Shown: positions 21,767-33,522 of the stretch, one piece after another
Layout of the letters: every line of letters begins with the position of its first letter
How positions within the stretch are numbered: the stretch's first letter is position 1
DNA from: Hevea brasiliensis
Taxonomy: Eukaryota; Streptophyta; Magnoliopsida; Malpighiales; Euphorbiaceae
DNA length: 64,000 nucleotides
Assembly: GCF_030052815.1 (NCBI RefSeq)
Contig: NW_026614822.1
Location: forward strand, 1-64,000
Direction: 5' to 3'
Notes under the pieces: generated by a model
What the model was told of the DNA's origin: nothing
Seen by the model: only the letters and a program-made list of their open reading frames with translations
Database searches by the model: none
Program-made: the position numbers and the translations under genes

Positions 21767-24700
21767 TGTAACACCCTCAGAATTACATCCCTCTTTATTC
21801 CGGTGACGGTCCGGTCGGATGACTAGAATGTCTGGAAAAATCTTTAAACTAAAGTCAGGAACCATAATTAACTCAAATATTACTAAGAAAAATTTAGTAA
21901 AAATATGAGAACTAAATTACAACCAAGTTAAACGGTGCTCCTAGCGAGGGGTAAACTGCAGAGGAAGTTGCGGTTCTACAACGAGGAGCCCTAGACCTCA
22001 GGGAAAAATTATAAAATAATTTTGGGGACTCTAGAGAAGGGTTATTGAGGTTCCCATGGCATTAGAATGCCAAGAAAATATTTAGAAAAATTTTTCAATC
22101 GGTACAGACAATTTTGGCCCATTGAGCCAAACGGAGGGCATTTTGGTCATTTCGCCTTCAGAGGTGATTTTTGACCTACATGTCCAGTTAAGTAAATAAT
22201 TATTATGAACTAAAATATGAAATAATATTGATGAAAAATGAATTGAAAGTTAGTAGTGATGAAAAGAAAAGAAAAATACAATATATGCAAATTATGACAT
22301 CAATGTGATGTCATTTAAAATTGGCCACCAATCACATTTAAACTATCATTTATCTAACTAATAAAATAGGTAAATAAAGACCAAAGGAAAAGAAAAACGT
22401 GGGCAGCCATCTCCTTCTCCATTTCAGCCACACCATAGCCAAGAAGCAAACCTCCATTTTTCTTCCTCACTCAAGCTTGAAGATCTCTCAAGCCTCACCC
22501 CAAAACCCTAAGTTATCTTCACAAAAATTAATCTACACACCCTAAGCAAGCTCTAGGCAGCCACAAAGAAGAGGAATTCTAGAGTTTTCACAAGCTCAAT
22601 AAGTTGAGCCAAGAGGTTAGTGCTATACTTTCACTCTCACTCCTTTAATCCTTGTTAGAGCATCATTTTAAGTTAAGAAATTGTAAGAAAATGAAGTAAA
22701 TTATATATGTTAGGGCATCTTCAAATTTTCAGCAGCCCTAAGGAAGGATGAGTTTGATTTTTTAAATGAATTTAGAGTGGATAGAAATGATGTTTAAGGT
22801 ATGAATATGCATGGATGTTGAACTAGTGTGCTAATTGAGGTTTATGGGTAAATTGAATTGGACATTAGGGTTTTGAGAAGTAAAAATTGAATTGGCTTAT
22901 CAAACTGTTAAAGAACACTCTAATGGTCAATAAGTGACCATTTGAGGTATGTTGACCATAAATTGGACTGAAAAATAGTATGGCAAATTGAAGGTGTAAT
23001 CCCTAGGACAGCGATTGGACTGAAATTTCAGTCCAATTACACAGCCATAACTTTGGCTGTGTTAGTCCAATTGGTGTTTGGCCAATTGGACATGAAACTA
23101 GGCTTACAATGACACATTTTTGCTGAAGAAACCATGCCCAAAAGACCAAAGCAAGAGGACCAAAACTTGGCCCCAATCCGGATACCCTGCAACTGATTCT
23201 GCAGAATTGACCAAATGAACAGTAACTGTTCATTTGGCCATAACTCACTGTAGATATGGTCAATTGACCTGAAATATTTACAGCAACAAGTTAAGACATA
23301 GACAAAAAACTTTCATGAAGGAACCTCCCCCAAATTATGGCCAGAACCTAACCCAAATGGCAGTGGCAATCACTGTTCATGTTACTGTAGATATGGTAAT
23401 TTCTGAAGAATGGAAATCCGCCAGCTGTGGTTTTGGACCATATCTGGAGCTAAAAAACTCCAAATGAAGTGATTCAAAAAAGGAAATTCAACTAGACAAA
23501 ATAAGGAACAACTTTCATGTTTTCCATTTCTTCAAATTTCCACTGTAACAGTGTTTAATGGAACAGTGAACTTAGACTAAAAAACTGAAATTTTCTGCCC
23601 TCTTGGTTTTAAGTTAGAAATGGTAATGGTGACCAATTCTAACAAGTTTTAAATGTAAAATGTGGTATGTTGGGAGTGCCAAAGTCAATGTACACATTTT
23701 CTATCCAAAAGTCAACATTTTTGTTGACCAATGAGGTGAATAGTGACACCAAAACTTGAAATGCACAAATTGAAGAATTTAAAAGTTTCAAATGCCCTAG
23801 TATACGTAACATGATTGGTTTGGATAGTTTGGCATGCCAATAGGGTTCGATTAGCGATCGCACATGGCAATATGCCATTCTGTGATTTCATGGCTTTTAG
23901 CCATTCGACTTTGCATTGAGAATTGGCCTTGTGCTCGAGATTATTCTGACTTGGTAGTCGTACTGCACGGAGATGCATATGTGACCGATGGTGTGGCCCG
24001 AGGTACTAGATACCCAAGGTGCGGTTACCCGTTATCCATTCCAGTCGTCTAGTGTAGGTTACTTGGGGCAACCAAATGAATAAAAGTGAACAAAGTAGAT
24101 GATATACAAATACCAAACAAATAAAACGTATACATTCACTACACATTTAATTTCTTGCTATTTTCTTTTATTATATTATTGCACCACTAAGCATTATTGC
24201 TTAGAGCGTTGCTTTTGCCACACGTAGGTACTGGAGATACAGATCGTGAGCCCAGTAGACCACAGACTGGGTGAGTCCATCCTGCGCCTGCGATGTCCGT
24301 GTCACCTCAACTTCTGCGGGCATTGGTAGGACATTAGGTGTCATTTTGACATTTTGTAACTTAATTTTGATTTTCTCATATGTAATTAAACTTGTGTAAT
24401 GTATATTGAGGTTTATGTAAATTATGAAAATTGTATTTGTGAATGGAAAAGTAAATGGTTATTTATGAATTATATGTGATCATCACATGTGATGGATGGT
24501 TGAGAATTGAAATTGAAATGTGAGATCTTGATATTGAGTTTTGTGATGATATTGGAGTTGAGAATGAATGAATTTGTTTATTGGAAGTGTTTTTCACAGG
24601 TTCCGAAGAACTGTTTTCTCCATTTTTAGCCGGTACTCTGCCGGATTTTCTTTAAACTTTACGAAACCTCAAATAAATTATGATTTCAATAAATGACTTA

Positions 24701-24828
24701 AATGAGTTATATTTTACAAGTTATATTCAAAATTATGATGAAAATTAATTAGGGTATATTAGAGTGTGCCGGTACACCGTGTGACATTACTTACTTGGGT
24801 ATACTGTACACGGGTACGGGGTGTCACA
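21767..24828 (+). mobile_element. Solo LTR D (3,062 bp), family of element C
   Basis: TGTAACACCCTC at 21767 to GGGGTGTCACA at 24828, with perfect TSD AGATG on both sides (21762-21766, 24829-24833). It is the reverse orientation of C's LTRs in plus reading, so it lies on the plus strand. No internal coding region is present, as expected after LTR-LTR recombination. Inside: TGACATCA/TGATGTCA box (22295-22313), CCAAT box (22325-22335), modules at 23045, 23238 and 23438, palindromes (23829-23904), hairpins (24187-24224). Confidence 0.93.
24187..24224 (+). other. Conserved LTR double hairpin, solo LTR D
   Basis: First stem CTAAGCA/TGCTTAG at 24187-24204. The second stem follows after an extra AG and is weaker here, with two mismatches. 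It lies about 625-640 nt from the LTR end, as in the other copies. Confidence 0.65.
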
Positions 24829-24838
24829 AGATGTGACA
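24829..24838 (+). repeat. Element B 5' LTR, last five bases after the D target duplication
   Basis: AGATG (duplicated by D) and TGACA complete the LTR end that reads GTGTGACA in the 3' copy. The primer site follows at once. Confidence 0.88.
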
Positions 24839-24846
24839 TGTTTTAG

Positions 24847-24859
24847 TGGTATCAGAGCA
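24847..24859 (+). other. Element B primer-binding site (initiator Met tRNA)
   Basis: TGGTATCAGAGCA lies eight bases after the LTR end. It is intact, although D is inserted only a few bases upstream of it. Confidence 0.9.
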
Positions 24860-25027
24860 TGGTTTTGCAATAAATTTTGACTGTGTATGTGAATATTTTC
24901 TTTTTAAGTACAACTGCTCAAGTGTCTTTAATTGATACATATGACATATTTACATCATGAATATGCACTAACGGAGGTCAACCTCCTTGTATTTGATCTC
25001 AGGAAGTAGAAATTTTTGGAAAATGGA

Positions 25028-25977
25028 ATGGAAGAGGGAGATCATTCTGTGGAACAATCTGTTGAGGCTAAGGTTCAAGGGGAAGCCCTAGCACTCCAAA
25101 ACGTGAGTGGGTCAGCCACTCCAGCTCCTACTCCAGCACTGCAGTTTCCTACTCAGTTTGCATAGTAGATGGCTGCGTTTTTCTAATAAATGGCGGGAAA
25201 TGTGCCACCTCAAGTTCAGATGCAAGCACCTGTAGCACAACCACAGCCTTCGGCTCAGCAATATGAAAAATTGATGAAATTTGGGACCACCGAGTTTAAG
25301 GGCACTGGGGATCCACTGGAGGTAGAACAGTGGTTAGAGCGAATGGAATGGGTTTTCGTAAAGTCAGCGTGCGTAAGAGTCAAGTTCGAGTACTCTATTT
25401 CTCTGCAAGGGATGCATATGAATGGTGGCACCATCCCCATAGCCCGGTTGAGATTGGTGTTGACTGGTTAGACTTTTTGAGGAGTTTCACGTATGGGTTC
25501 CCGATGCTTATGTGGATATGAAGTTACAGGAATTCCTGAGTTTAAAATAAGGGGACAGAACAATAGCAGAGTATGAACGAGATTTTTCAAGGCTAAGCCA
25601 CTATGCTGGAAGCTTAGTCTCCACCCCCAGAGACAGATGTAAGAGGTTTGAGTCCGGGTTAAGGCCGAATCTGAGGATGCAAGTTATGGGATTCAGACAC
25701 CAGAATTTTTCTGAGCTGATTTCACAAGCCCTGGAACTGGAAAGGATAGAATCAGAAGGGGCAATGAAGAAGGGTACACAAGAGAAGGAGAAGACTGAAA
25801 AGACTACAGGTCAAGCACCTAAAAGTGGTTCAGGGAAGAGGAAACAGTCTGGAGAATCTAGCTCTCACAGGCTCACAGCCAGCTGGTTGAGGTAGAGGTA
25901 GAGGTAGGGGTCCTGGTAATACTCTTGGAAGTCAAATCACTGTTAACCAGCCAGTACCAAGTGGCGCACCAGTCAGA
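25028..25977 (+). pseudogene. Element B gag (stops and frameshifts)
   Basis: Start ATG at 25028 (MEEGDHSVEQSVEAK). At 25165-25195 two pairs of adjacent stops, TAG TAG and TAA TAA, stand where the related F gag has Gln codons (FQQMAGN). The capsid core follows: KLMKFGTTEFKGTGDPLEVE, WLERMEWVF, a frameshift near 25380, DAYEWWHH, TIAEYERDFSRLSHYA and RCKRFESGLRP. The Lys-rich tail (GTQEKEKTEKTTG) passes directly to a Gly/Arg-rich run without a zinc knuckle, so a deletion there is likely; F retains a damaged knuckle. Dead copy. Confidence 0.88.
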
Positions 25978-26499
25978 GTGTATACCATGCATCAAAGGGA
26001 GGAGGCTACAACATCAGATGTAGTAGCTGGTATTATCTCCATCCTTGACCAAGATTTATATGTGTTGTTTGATCCTGGCTCCACACATTCATATGTCAGT
26101 GCTAGTGTAATGTATTCTACTGCTATTCAGTGTGTAACAATGGACTATGATGTGCTAGTAACTAGTCCATTCAGCCAGGAGGTCAGGGTAAATAGACTAT
26201 ATAGGGATTTTCCTCTGGTGATCCAAGGACACACTTTTCTGTCTAATTTGATTGAAATGCCCTTTAGAGATTATGACATTATCTTGGGCATGGATTGGTT
26301 AGCCAGGCATCATGCAATGATTGACTGTAGACTGAAGACAGTCACTTTTGGTCTCCCTCAGTATAGTGATGTAGTAATACATGGGGAGAGGCAGTTATTG
26401 CCTTCAAATGTCATTTCAGCTATACTGGCCAGAAAAATGATTAGGAAGGGGTGCGAAGCGTACTTGGCACAATACCTGGTGTGGACCCAAGCTCTATAA
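25978..26499 (+). pseudogene. Element B aspartic protease and start of RT linker
   Basis: The 173-codon frame has the active site LFDPGSTHSYVSA (Asp at residue 32) and the second block [17 protein letters not shown] (residues 100-116), typical of chromovirus proteases with Pro in place of Ser/Thr. It ends in a deletion: YLAQ is followed directly by sequence corresponding to PGVDP in F (40974-41020 downward), missing about 45 residues that include [14 protein letters not shown]. The linker then runs to 26558, where E is inserted. Confidence 0.88.
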
Positions 26500-26558
26500 C
26501 ACCATATAGAATGGCACCTGCAGAATTGAAAGAGTTGAAAGTGCAGTTGCAAGAGCTG

Positions 26559-29500
26559 TGAAACACCCCAAAGTTCAGTAGTGCGTTCTACTGCTCCGGT
26601 GACCAGTGTTGTCTGGACAGCTAGGATGCCTAAAACCACACTTTAATATGAGTGAGGAGACATAAAATAATGAAATAAAAGAAAAGAAAATACAAGAAAA
26701 ACAAAGAAAAAATCATAGCAAAGAAATATAACCAAGTTAAGCGAGCCGAAAACCCTAGCGATGGGTGATCAGACTGGAAGTCACGTGGACCGTTGACTAG
26801 CCCTGATCATGGGAACCCTGGAAAACATTTTTAGGACTTAAATAGACCCTTATTGAAGAATAAATATCATTAGAAAGATCAAAGAAAAATTAAATAATTA
26901 GTACAAAGAAAAGTGAGAAATCGAAAAACGGACAAAACCCGGTGATACCGAAAAATCGGGAATGCCACCCGAACAGGGGCATCATGATCATTTGACATCC
27001 CGAATTGTCTTTTGACCTAAATTTCCATTAAAAATAAATAGTATTACACTTAGAAAATAAAATGAAAAATTAATTTGGTGGTACCTAAAGTAAATAGCTA
27101 AAATCATGGGTTAATGTGGAATAAATGAACAATTAGCTTATTATATGATTATTTGGAGTTAGTGGACCATTAATGGATTAATATATACTAAGTGGGGCAG
27201 ATGTACATCCATTATCCAAGGCAGAAACTTCATCTTCTTCATTGTACTAAACCTAGCCGAATTGAAGGGGAGGAGAAACCTCCATTGACGTTTCCTTAAA
27301 GCTTCATCCTCTCCCTCATTTCAACTCCAATCCCTTAAGTAGCTTCATGAAAAATTGTCTACACATCACAAGGAAGAGTTTGATACCAATTTTAAGAAGT
27401 TTAATAAAGGTTTGGCAAGTTTCAACCATAAGGTAAGTTAGTATTTTTGAAGATAGCTTTGTTAAGTTTTGTGTGCATGTTATGGGTGTTGGATTTGTGA
27501 AGAAAATTTTTGAGTTTGAAGAGTTATTGTTGTGTTCATTTTGGACAGCCATGGAGTCATGTATTTGATGAAATAATTGTGCATATATTTAATGAGAAAG
27601 GATGTTGATCATGATGATTTAATAACCTAGTGAATTACTTCATATGTATATGGTGAATTTTGCACTTGGAATGGGATTTAATGAATTGTAGGACACTTTG
27701 GTGTTGAAGGACAATTTCGGCAGCCTTGAAACTCTTGGATAAGTGTATGTGTTCATGAAGATATGGGCAGAATTGTGGCATTAAGGATTGAAGGATATGT
27801 GTATGAAATTGTTGTGTAAAGTGTATGTAAAAACCAGTGATGTTTATGTGTATGTGTAATGATATTTGAACTTTGGGAATTAGAGTTATATTTGGTATGT
27901 TGAGGATAATTGTAATCTGCCCAAAGTGATGTTAATGTAAAGTAATATATAGTTTTGGTAATGTACCAAAACAGATTTGGTAGGGAAGTAAACATATTGC
28001 AAGGTAAATGTGTGTAATTGATGTGTGTTAAACAAAGTAACCAAGGGCAGTGTATATTTTAGCCAATAAGTTTAAATGTGTAACCTCAATTGGTATGAGA
28101 CCAATTGGAGGTGGAACTAGGCACAAAATGTGCCAACTTTCATTGAGAAAACATACCAAAATTCTGCTTGCAAGGTGACCTAAGAAAATGACCAATTCGG
28201 ATTAGGTACAATTAGGACCTGAAAAATGACCAATTGGGCAGCAGTGAGTGTTTAGGCCATAACTCACTCAAAACAGGTCCAATTGACCTGAAATTTTAAC
28301 CATGAATAGTTAAGACCCATACCTACAAGTCTTATGAAGACACCAAAACCCAGAAATGACCAGAAGCAAGTCAAAAAGCTTGCACAAGTTCGGGTCCAAA
28401 AACTGGCCGAACCAAAGTTGACCAAATTGACCTAAAATTGACCTAATTTGATGCCATTTGACCAGCAATAGTATAATGACCATAACTTGGTCTACTTAAC
28501 TCGGATTGACCTGAAATTTTGCCCCGCGTGCAATAAGACATAGATATATAAGTTTGTAGTTTTGACTGAAACCCGAAAAACGAGGGAACTAGATCGTCCG
28601 GCTAGGTCAAACTAGTATCCCGAAATCCAGCAATTTGCAATGAAATGCAAGAAAACGCAATATATATAGAATTGAGTTTGGTAACACGTACCACCCTAAA
28701 ACCCTGTCGAATGTGACATATAAAGGACACTAAAACCTAATTTACCTAGAAAACATCGAGGGTCAGTATATTAGGTGATTAAGCAAATAAAGGTATTCAG
28801 TGAATTGTTTATCGAACATTATCGTTAGAGGCAAATTAATTTAGCACTGAAACACTTCAAATTGTGTTTCTCAATTAACCAGGACTCAGCAAAAGGGAAA
28901 GAAATACTGAGTCAAGACCAGGGGCCAAATATCAGAGGTTTATGCACAACAACTATTTCTTTTGAATTATTTTCAATTGAAATAAATATTGACTATTTGT
29001 ATATTATTGTTTTAAATTGTGGAAATGTATTTGAATGAATATTTATTGCTTGAAAAGAATTGTAGATGATTTGAAACTGTGAGAAATTGTTTGAATGACA
29101 TTGATGGATACTTATTGATTTAAAAGCATTGGAAATGGTTTGAAACCACAGATATCATGTATATTGATTGTATTCCTCATTAGCTTGTCTAGTGGGACGA
29201 ATTGAATTCCCTCTCGTGAAGTGTTGAGGTGTGTGCTCGTTGAGGACGAATTGGATGAGTACTCATATTTTTGCTAGCTAGCTATGTTATTCCTCATTAG
29301 TCATCGACTTTTGGGACGAATTGAATACCTCATTAGCCATTGGCTTTTGGGACGAATTGAACTATGGATCATGATTAAGCTGTGTGTGATTTATTGATGT
29401 GTATTGTGAGATTGTGAAATGGATTTAAACTCACATTGACATAAACATTCTTTTGAATTCAAACATGACCTGACTTATGAAAATCTATTGTGATATTGAG

Positions 29501-30261
29501 AAATGGAGTTTAAATTCTTATTGACCTTTATTGTCTTAAATTTGACTATGGTTTTAAGTATCCACTATTTACATGATTTATGAATTGTGATTTAAATTTG
29601 TATTTGGTTAATGTTGTGCACCACTGAGACATTGTCTCAGCGATAGCTTTTTATTGCTGTCGCAGGTAGAGAGACAGACAGGGCAGCAGACTAGGCTGCA
29701 TATACATCCAGCGAGGGATTACCTGGTATAATGAGTATACCAATATTTTGCATTTTGTACTATAATGTATGACACTGTATGTACATTTTGTTTTTGGTTT
29801 TGAGCAGTTGTAAATTCAAATTGTACCTTGAAGTTGTAAATTAATTATGAGTTATTTGACTTGTAAAAATTGTATTATATTTCCTTATCTCAGACTTTGA
29901 AAAATTTCTATGGAATTGAGTTGATAAATTGTTGTGTTGAGAAATGTATTGGAGTTGAGATTTGGAAAATTATTGAAGTGCTTTTTACAGGTTTTCTGAA
30001 GAACTATTTTGTCCAAAATACAGATGGCACTCTGCCAAAATTTTTACAGAAATTCCAAATAAACCAAATGAGTTAGTTGTTTCACTTCAGTTCACCAAAG
30101 TCTTTAACACCTGTAAATAGTGCTCACCACTGTAAAAGAAGTAAGAAAAGTTTTTAAAATCCCTTGTAGTGTATTTAATGGGTTATCAGTAGACGGAGTT
30201 GGTAATTCATTAGGTATACTACGGGATCATGTTATGCCTTACAGAGGGGTAGGGTGTGACA
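26559..30261 (+). mobile_element. Solo LTR E (3,703 bp), family of element F
   Basis: TGAAACACCCC at 26559 to GGGTGTGACA at 30261, perfect TSD AGCTG (26554-26558, 30262-30266). It splits the B reverse transcriptase between QLQEL and LLDKGF. Its sequence matches F's LTRs in reverse orientation, and it has no internal region. Contains TATA-like AATATATAC near 27180, modules at 28081, 28257 and 28480, and the double hairpin at 29624-29662. It is the longest intact copy of its family here. Confidence 0.93.
29624..29662 (+). other. Conserved LTR double hairpin, solo LTR E
   Basis: CTGAGAC-ATT-GTCTCAG (29624-29640) is directly followed by CGATAGC-8 nt-GCTGTCG (29641-29662), then CAGGTAG. Both stems are perfect apart from one G-T pair. 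Preceded by GTGCACCA. Distance to the LTR end about 600-640 nt. Confidence 0.8.
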
Positions 30262-31148
30262 AGCTGCTTGATAAGGGCTTTATCCGCCCTAGTGTGTCAC
30301 CTTAGGGAGCGCTAGTATTGTTTGTAAAGAAGAAGGATGGCACTCTTCGGTTATGCATTGACTATCGATAGTTGAATAAGGTGACAATAAAGAATCGATA
30401 CCCATTGCCCCGCATTGATGACTTGTTTCATAAATTAAGGGGTGCAGCTGTGTTCTCCAAAATTGACCTAAGATCAGGTTATTATCAGCTGAAATTACAA
30501 GAGCAGAGTATTCCTAAAACTACCTTTAGAACCCAATATGGCCATTATGAGTTCTTGGTCATGCCATTCGGGTTAACTAATGCTCCGGCTGCTTTTATGG
30601 ATCTCATGAACACTATCTTCAGACCATACCTCGATCAGTTTGTTGTGGTATTCATAGATGATATATTAGTTTATTCGAGGAATGCAAAAGAGCATGATAG
30701 ACATCTACGCATTGTACTGCAAACTTTGAGGGAGAAACAGCTATACACCAAATTATCGAAGTGTGAATTTTGGCTGAAAGAAATATCTTTCTTGGGGCAT
30801 GTAGTATCAATAGAGGGCATCAAGGTAGATCCAAGTAAGATAAAAGTTGTCCTTAATTAGAGGCCACCCAAAAATATTACAGAGATTCCCAGTTTCCTGG
30901 GGTTAGCTGGATACTATTGCCGTTTTGTGAAAGGATTCTCCATGTTGGCATCTCCATTGACCAAGCTGCTTAGGAAAGATGAGAAATTTCAGTGGACGGA
31001 GAAATGCCAATAGAGTTTTGATGAATTGAAGAGGTGTTTGACTGAGGCTCCAGTCCTGACTTTACCTACACCGGGTGAAGAATATACAGTTTATAGTGAT
31101 GCTTCTCACAATGGGTTAGGTTGTGTGTTGATGCAAGATCGAAATGTC
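30262..31148 (+). pseudogene. Element B reverse transcriptase and start of RNase H
   Basis: Continues from [13 protein letters not shown] through [42 protein letters not shown] and the intact FIDDILVYS box, to [17 protein letters not shown] and the RNase H start [15 protein letters not shown]. The frame is unshifted, but four codons are stops: TAG at about 30303, 30369, 30858 and 31011, where Trp, Gln, Trp and Gln are expected from F and H. All are single transitions. Interrupted at 31148 by F. Confidence 0.92.
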
Positions 31149-33480
31149 TGAAACACCCTACCCCTCCGTAAGGCATAACATGATCCCGTAGTATACCTAA
31201 TGAATTACCAACCCCGTCTACTGATAATCCATTAAATACACTACAAGGGATTTTAAAAACTTTTCTTACTTCTTTTACAGTGGTGAGCACTATTTACAGG
31301 CGTTGAAAACTTTTGTGAACTGAAGTGATAGAACTAACACATTTAAATTATTTGGAATTTCTGTAAAAATTTTGGCAGAGTGCCATCTGTATTTTGGATA
31401 AAACAGTTCTTGAGAAAACCTGTAAAAAGTACTTCAATAGATTTCCAAATCTCAACTCCAACATATTTCTCAACACAATACATTTCTCAACTCAAATCCA
31501 CAGTGATTTTTCAAAGACTGAGATAAAAGAGATATAATACAATTTTTACAAGCCAAAATAACTCATAATTATTTTACAACTTCAATGTACAATTTTCATT
31601 TACAACTGCTCAAAACCAATAACAATATGTACATATAGTGAACATACATTACATTACAAAATACAAAATATTGGTATACTCATTATACCCGGTAGTCTCT
31701 CGCTGGAGGTACTAGCAGCCTAGTCTGCTGCCCTGTCTGTCTCTGCCTACTCGCCAAAGAATAAAGCTATCGAGACAATGTCTCGGCAGCACAACATTAA
31801 CCAAATACAATTTAAATGACAATTCATAAATCATATAAATAGTGGATACTTAAAACTATAGTTAAATTCAAGACAATAATGTCATAAGGAATTTAACACA
31901 ATATTACAATAAATCTCAGTAATCAAAACATAGCTAAATTCAAAAGACAATGAATGTCAATAAGAATTTAAACTCATTTTACAATCTTACAATATGCATC
32001 AATAAATCACACACAGCTTTAATCATGTTCCCAAGTTCAATTCATCCCAAAAGCCGATGGCTAATGAGGTATTCAATTCATCCCAAAAGTCAATGACTAA
32101 TGAGGAATAACATAGCTAGCTAGCAAAAATATGAGTACTCATTCTATTCGTCCTCAACAGGCACACACCTCAACACTTCAGCCAGAGAGGGAATTCAATT
32201 CATCCCACTAGACAAGCTAGCGAGGAATACAATCAATGTACATGATAGCTATGGTTTCAAACCAATTACAGTGCTTTTCAATCAATAAGTATCCATCAAA
32301 TATCATTCAAACCATTTTTCACAATTTCACAACTTAAAACAATAATATGCAAATAGTCATAATTTATTTCAATTGAAAATAATTCAAAAGAAATAGTTGT
32401 TGTGCACAAACCTCGATAATCGCTCTCTGGCCGACTCAATGTTTCCTTCCTTTTCTGAGTCTTTCGTAGAATCGAAACACAATTTGAAGTGTTTCAGTAC
32501 TAAATTAAACTGTCTCTAACGATAATGTTCGATAAGTAATTCACTGAAGGCTATTATTTGCTCAATGACCTAATATACCTAATACACCCATAACATGTAC
32601 ACAAAGTTTAACAAAGCAACATTCAAAAATGTAAACTTACCTATGGTTGGAGCTTGCTAAACCTTGATTAAACTTCTTGATTTTGGTATCAAGCTCTTCC
32701 TTATGATGTGTAGACAATCTTTAATGAAGAAACCTAAGTGATTAGAAGCGAAATGAGGGAGAGGATGAAGCTTCAAGCTACACGGCAATGGAGGACTTTC
32801 TCTTCTTCAATTCGCCAAAGTTGAGAGGGTTTGGAGAAGATGAATTTTCAGGTTGGATAATAGATGTACACCTGCCCCATTATCCTTAGTTTATTCCTTT
32901 AGTGGTCCACTTACTCTAATTAATTCATATAATATGTTAAAGGTGTTATTTACACCATTTTCACTCCACTTTTGGCTATTTACTTTAGGTACCACCAAAT
33001 TAATTTTTCATTTTATTTTCTAAGTGTAATATTATTTATTTTTAATGGAAATTTAGGTCAAAAGAAAATTCGGGATGTCAAATGACCATAATGCCCCTGT
33101 TCGGGTTGCATTCCCGATTTTTCGGTAACACCGGTTTTGTCTATTTTTTGATTTCTCACTTTTCTTTGATCTTACTAATGATATTTATTCTTCAATAAGG
33201 GTCTATTTAAGTCCTAAAAATATTTTCCAGGGTTCCCCACAGTCCAGGGCCAGTCAACGGTCCACACCGTGACTTCCCGGTGTGGTCACCCATCGCTAGG
33301 GTTCTCGGCTCACTTAACTTGGTTACATTTCTTTGCTATTATTTTTCCTTTGTTTTTCTTGTATTTCATTATTTTATGTCTCCTCACTCATATTGAAGTG
33401 TAGTTCTAGGCATCCTAGCTGTCCGGACAACACTGGTCACCGGAGCAGCAGAACGCACTACCGAACTTAGGGGTGTTACA
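31149..33480 (-). repeat. Element F 3' LTR (2,332 bp, internally deleted)
   Basis: TGAAACACCCTACC at 31149 to GGGGTGTTACA at 33480. Compared with the 5' LTR it lacks about 1.26 kb: sequence leaves the alignment after CCTAATATAC (about 32579) and rejoins at CACCCATAACATG, equivalent to 44154-45413 in the other copy. A short CTAATA at the join repeats adjacent bases, as in end-joining repair. The deletion removes all three LTR modules. Confidence 0.9.
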
Positions 33481-33494
33481 ATTCTCCCCCCCTT
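33481..33494 (-). other. Element F polypurine tract
   Basis: Minus-strand AAGGGGGGGAGAAT directly before the 3' LTR, the plus-strand primer; nearly the same as in B (48191-48203). Confidence 0.85.
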
Positions 33495-33522
33495 AAATAA
33501 ATTTCGTCTCAAAATTTTGGCA

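Noticed and set aside
27753..27995. His/Thr-rich 80-codon frame in LTR E (and 44910-45152 in LTR F)
   Set aside because: Composition follows from a TG/CA-rich tract; shared because both are LTRs of one family; antisense and without domain.
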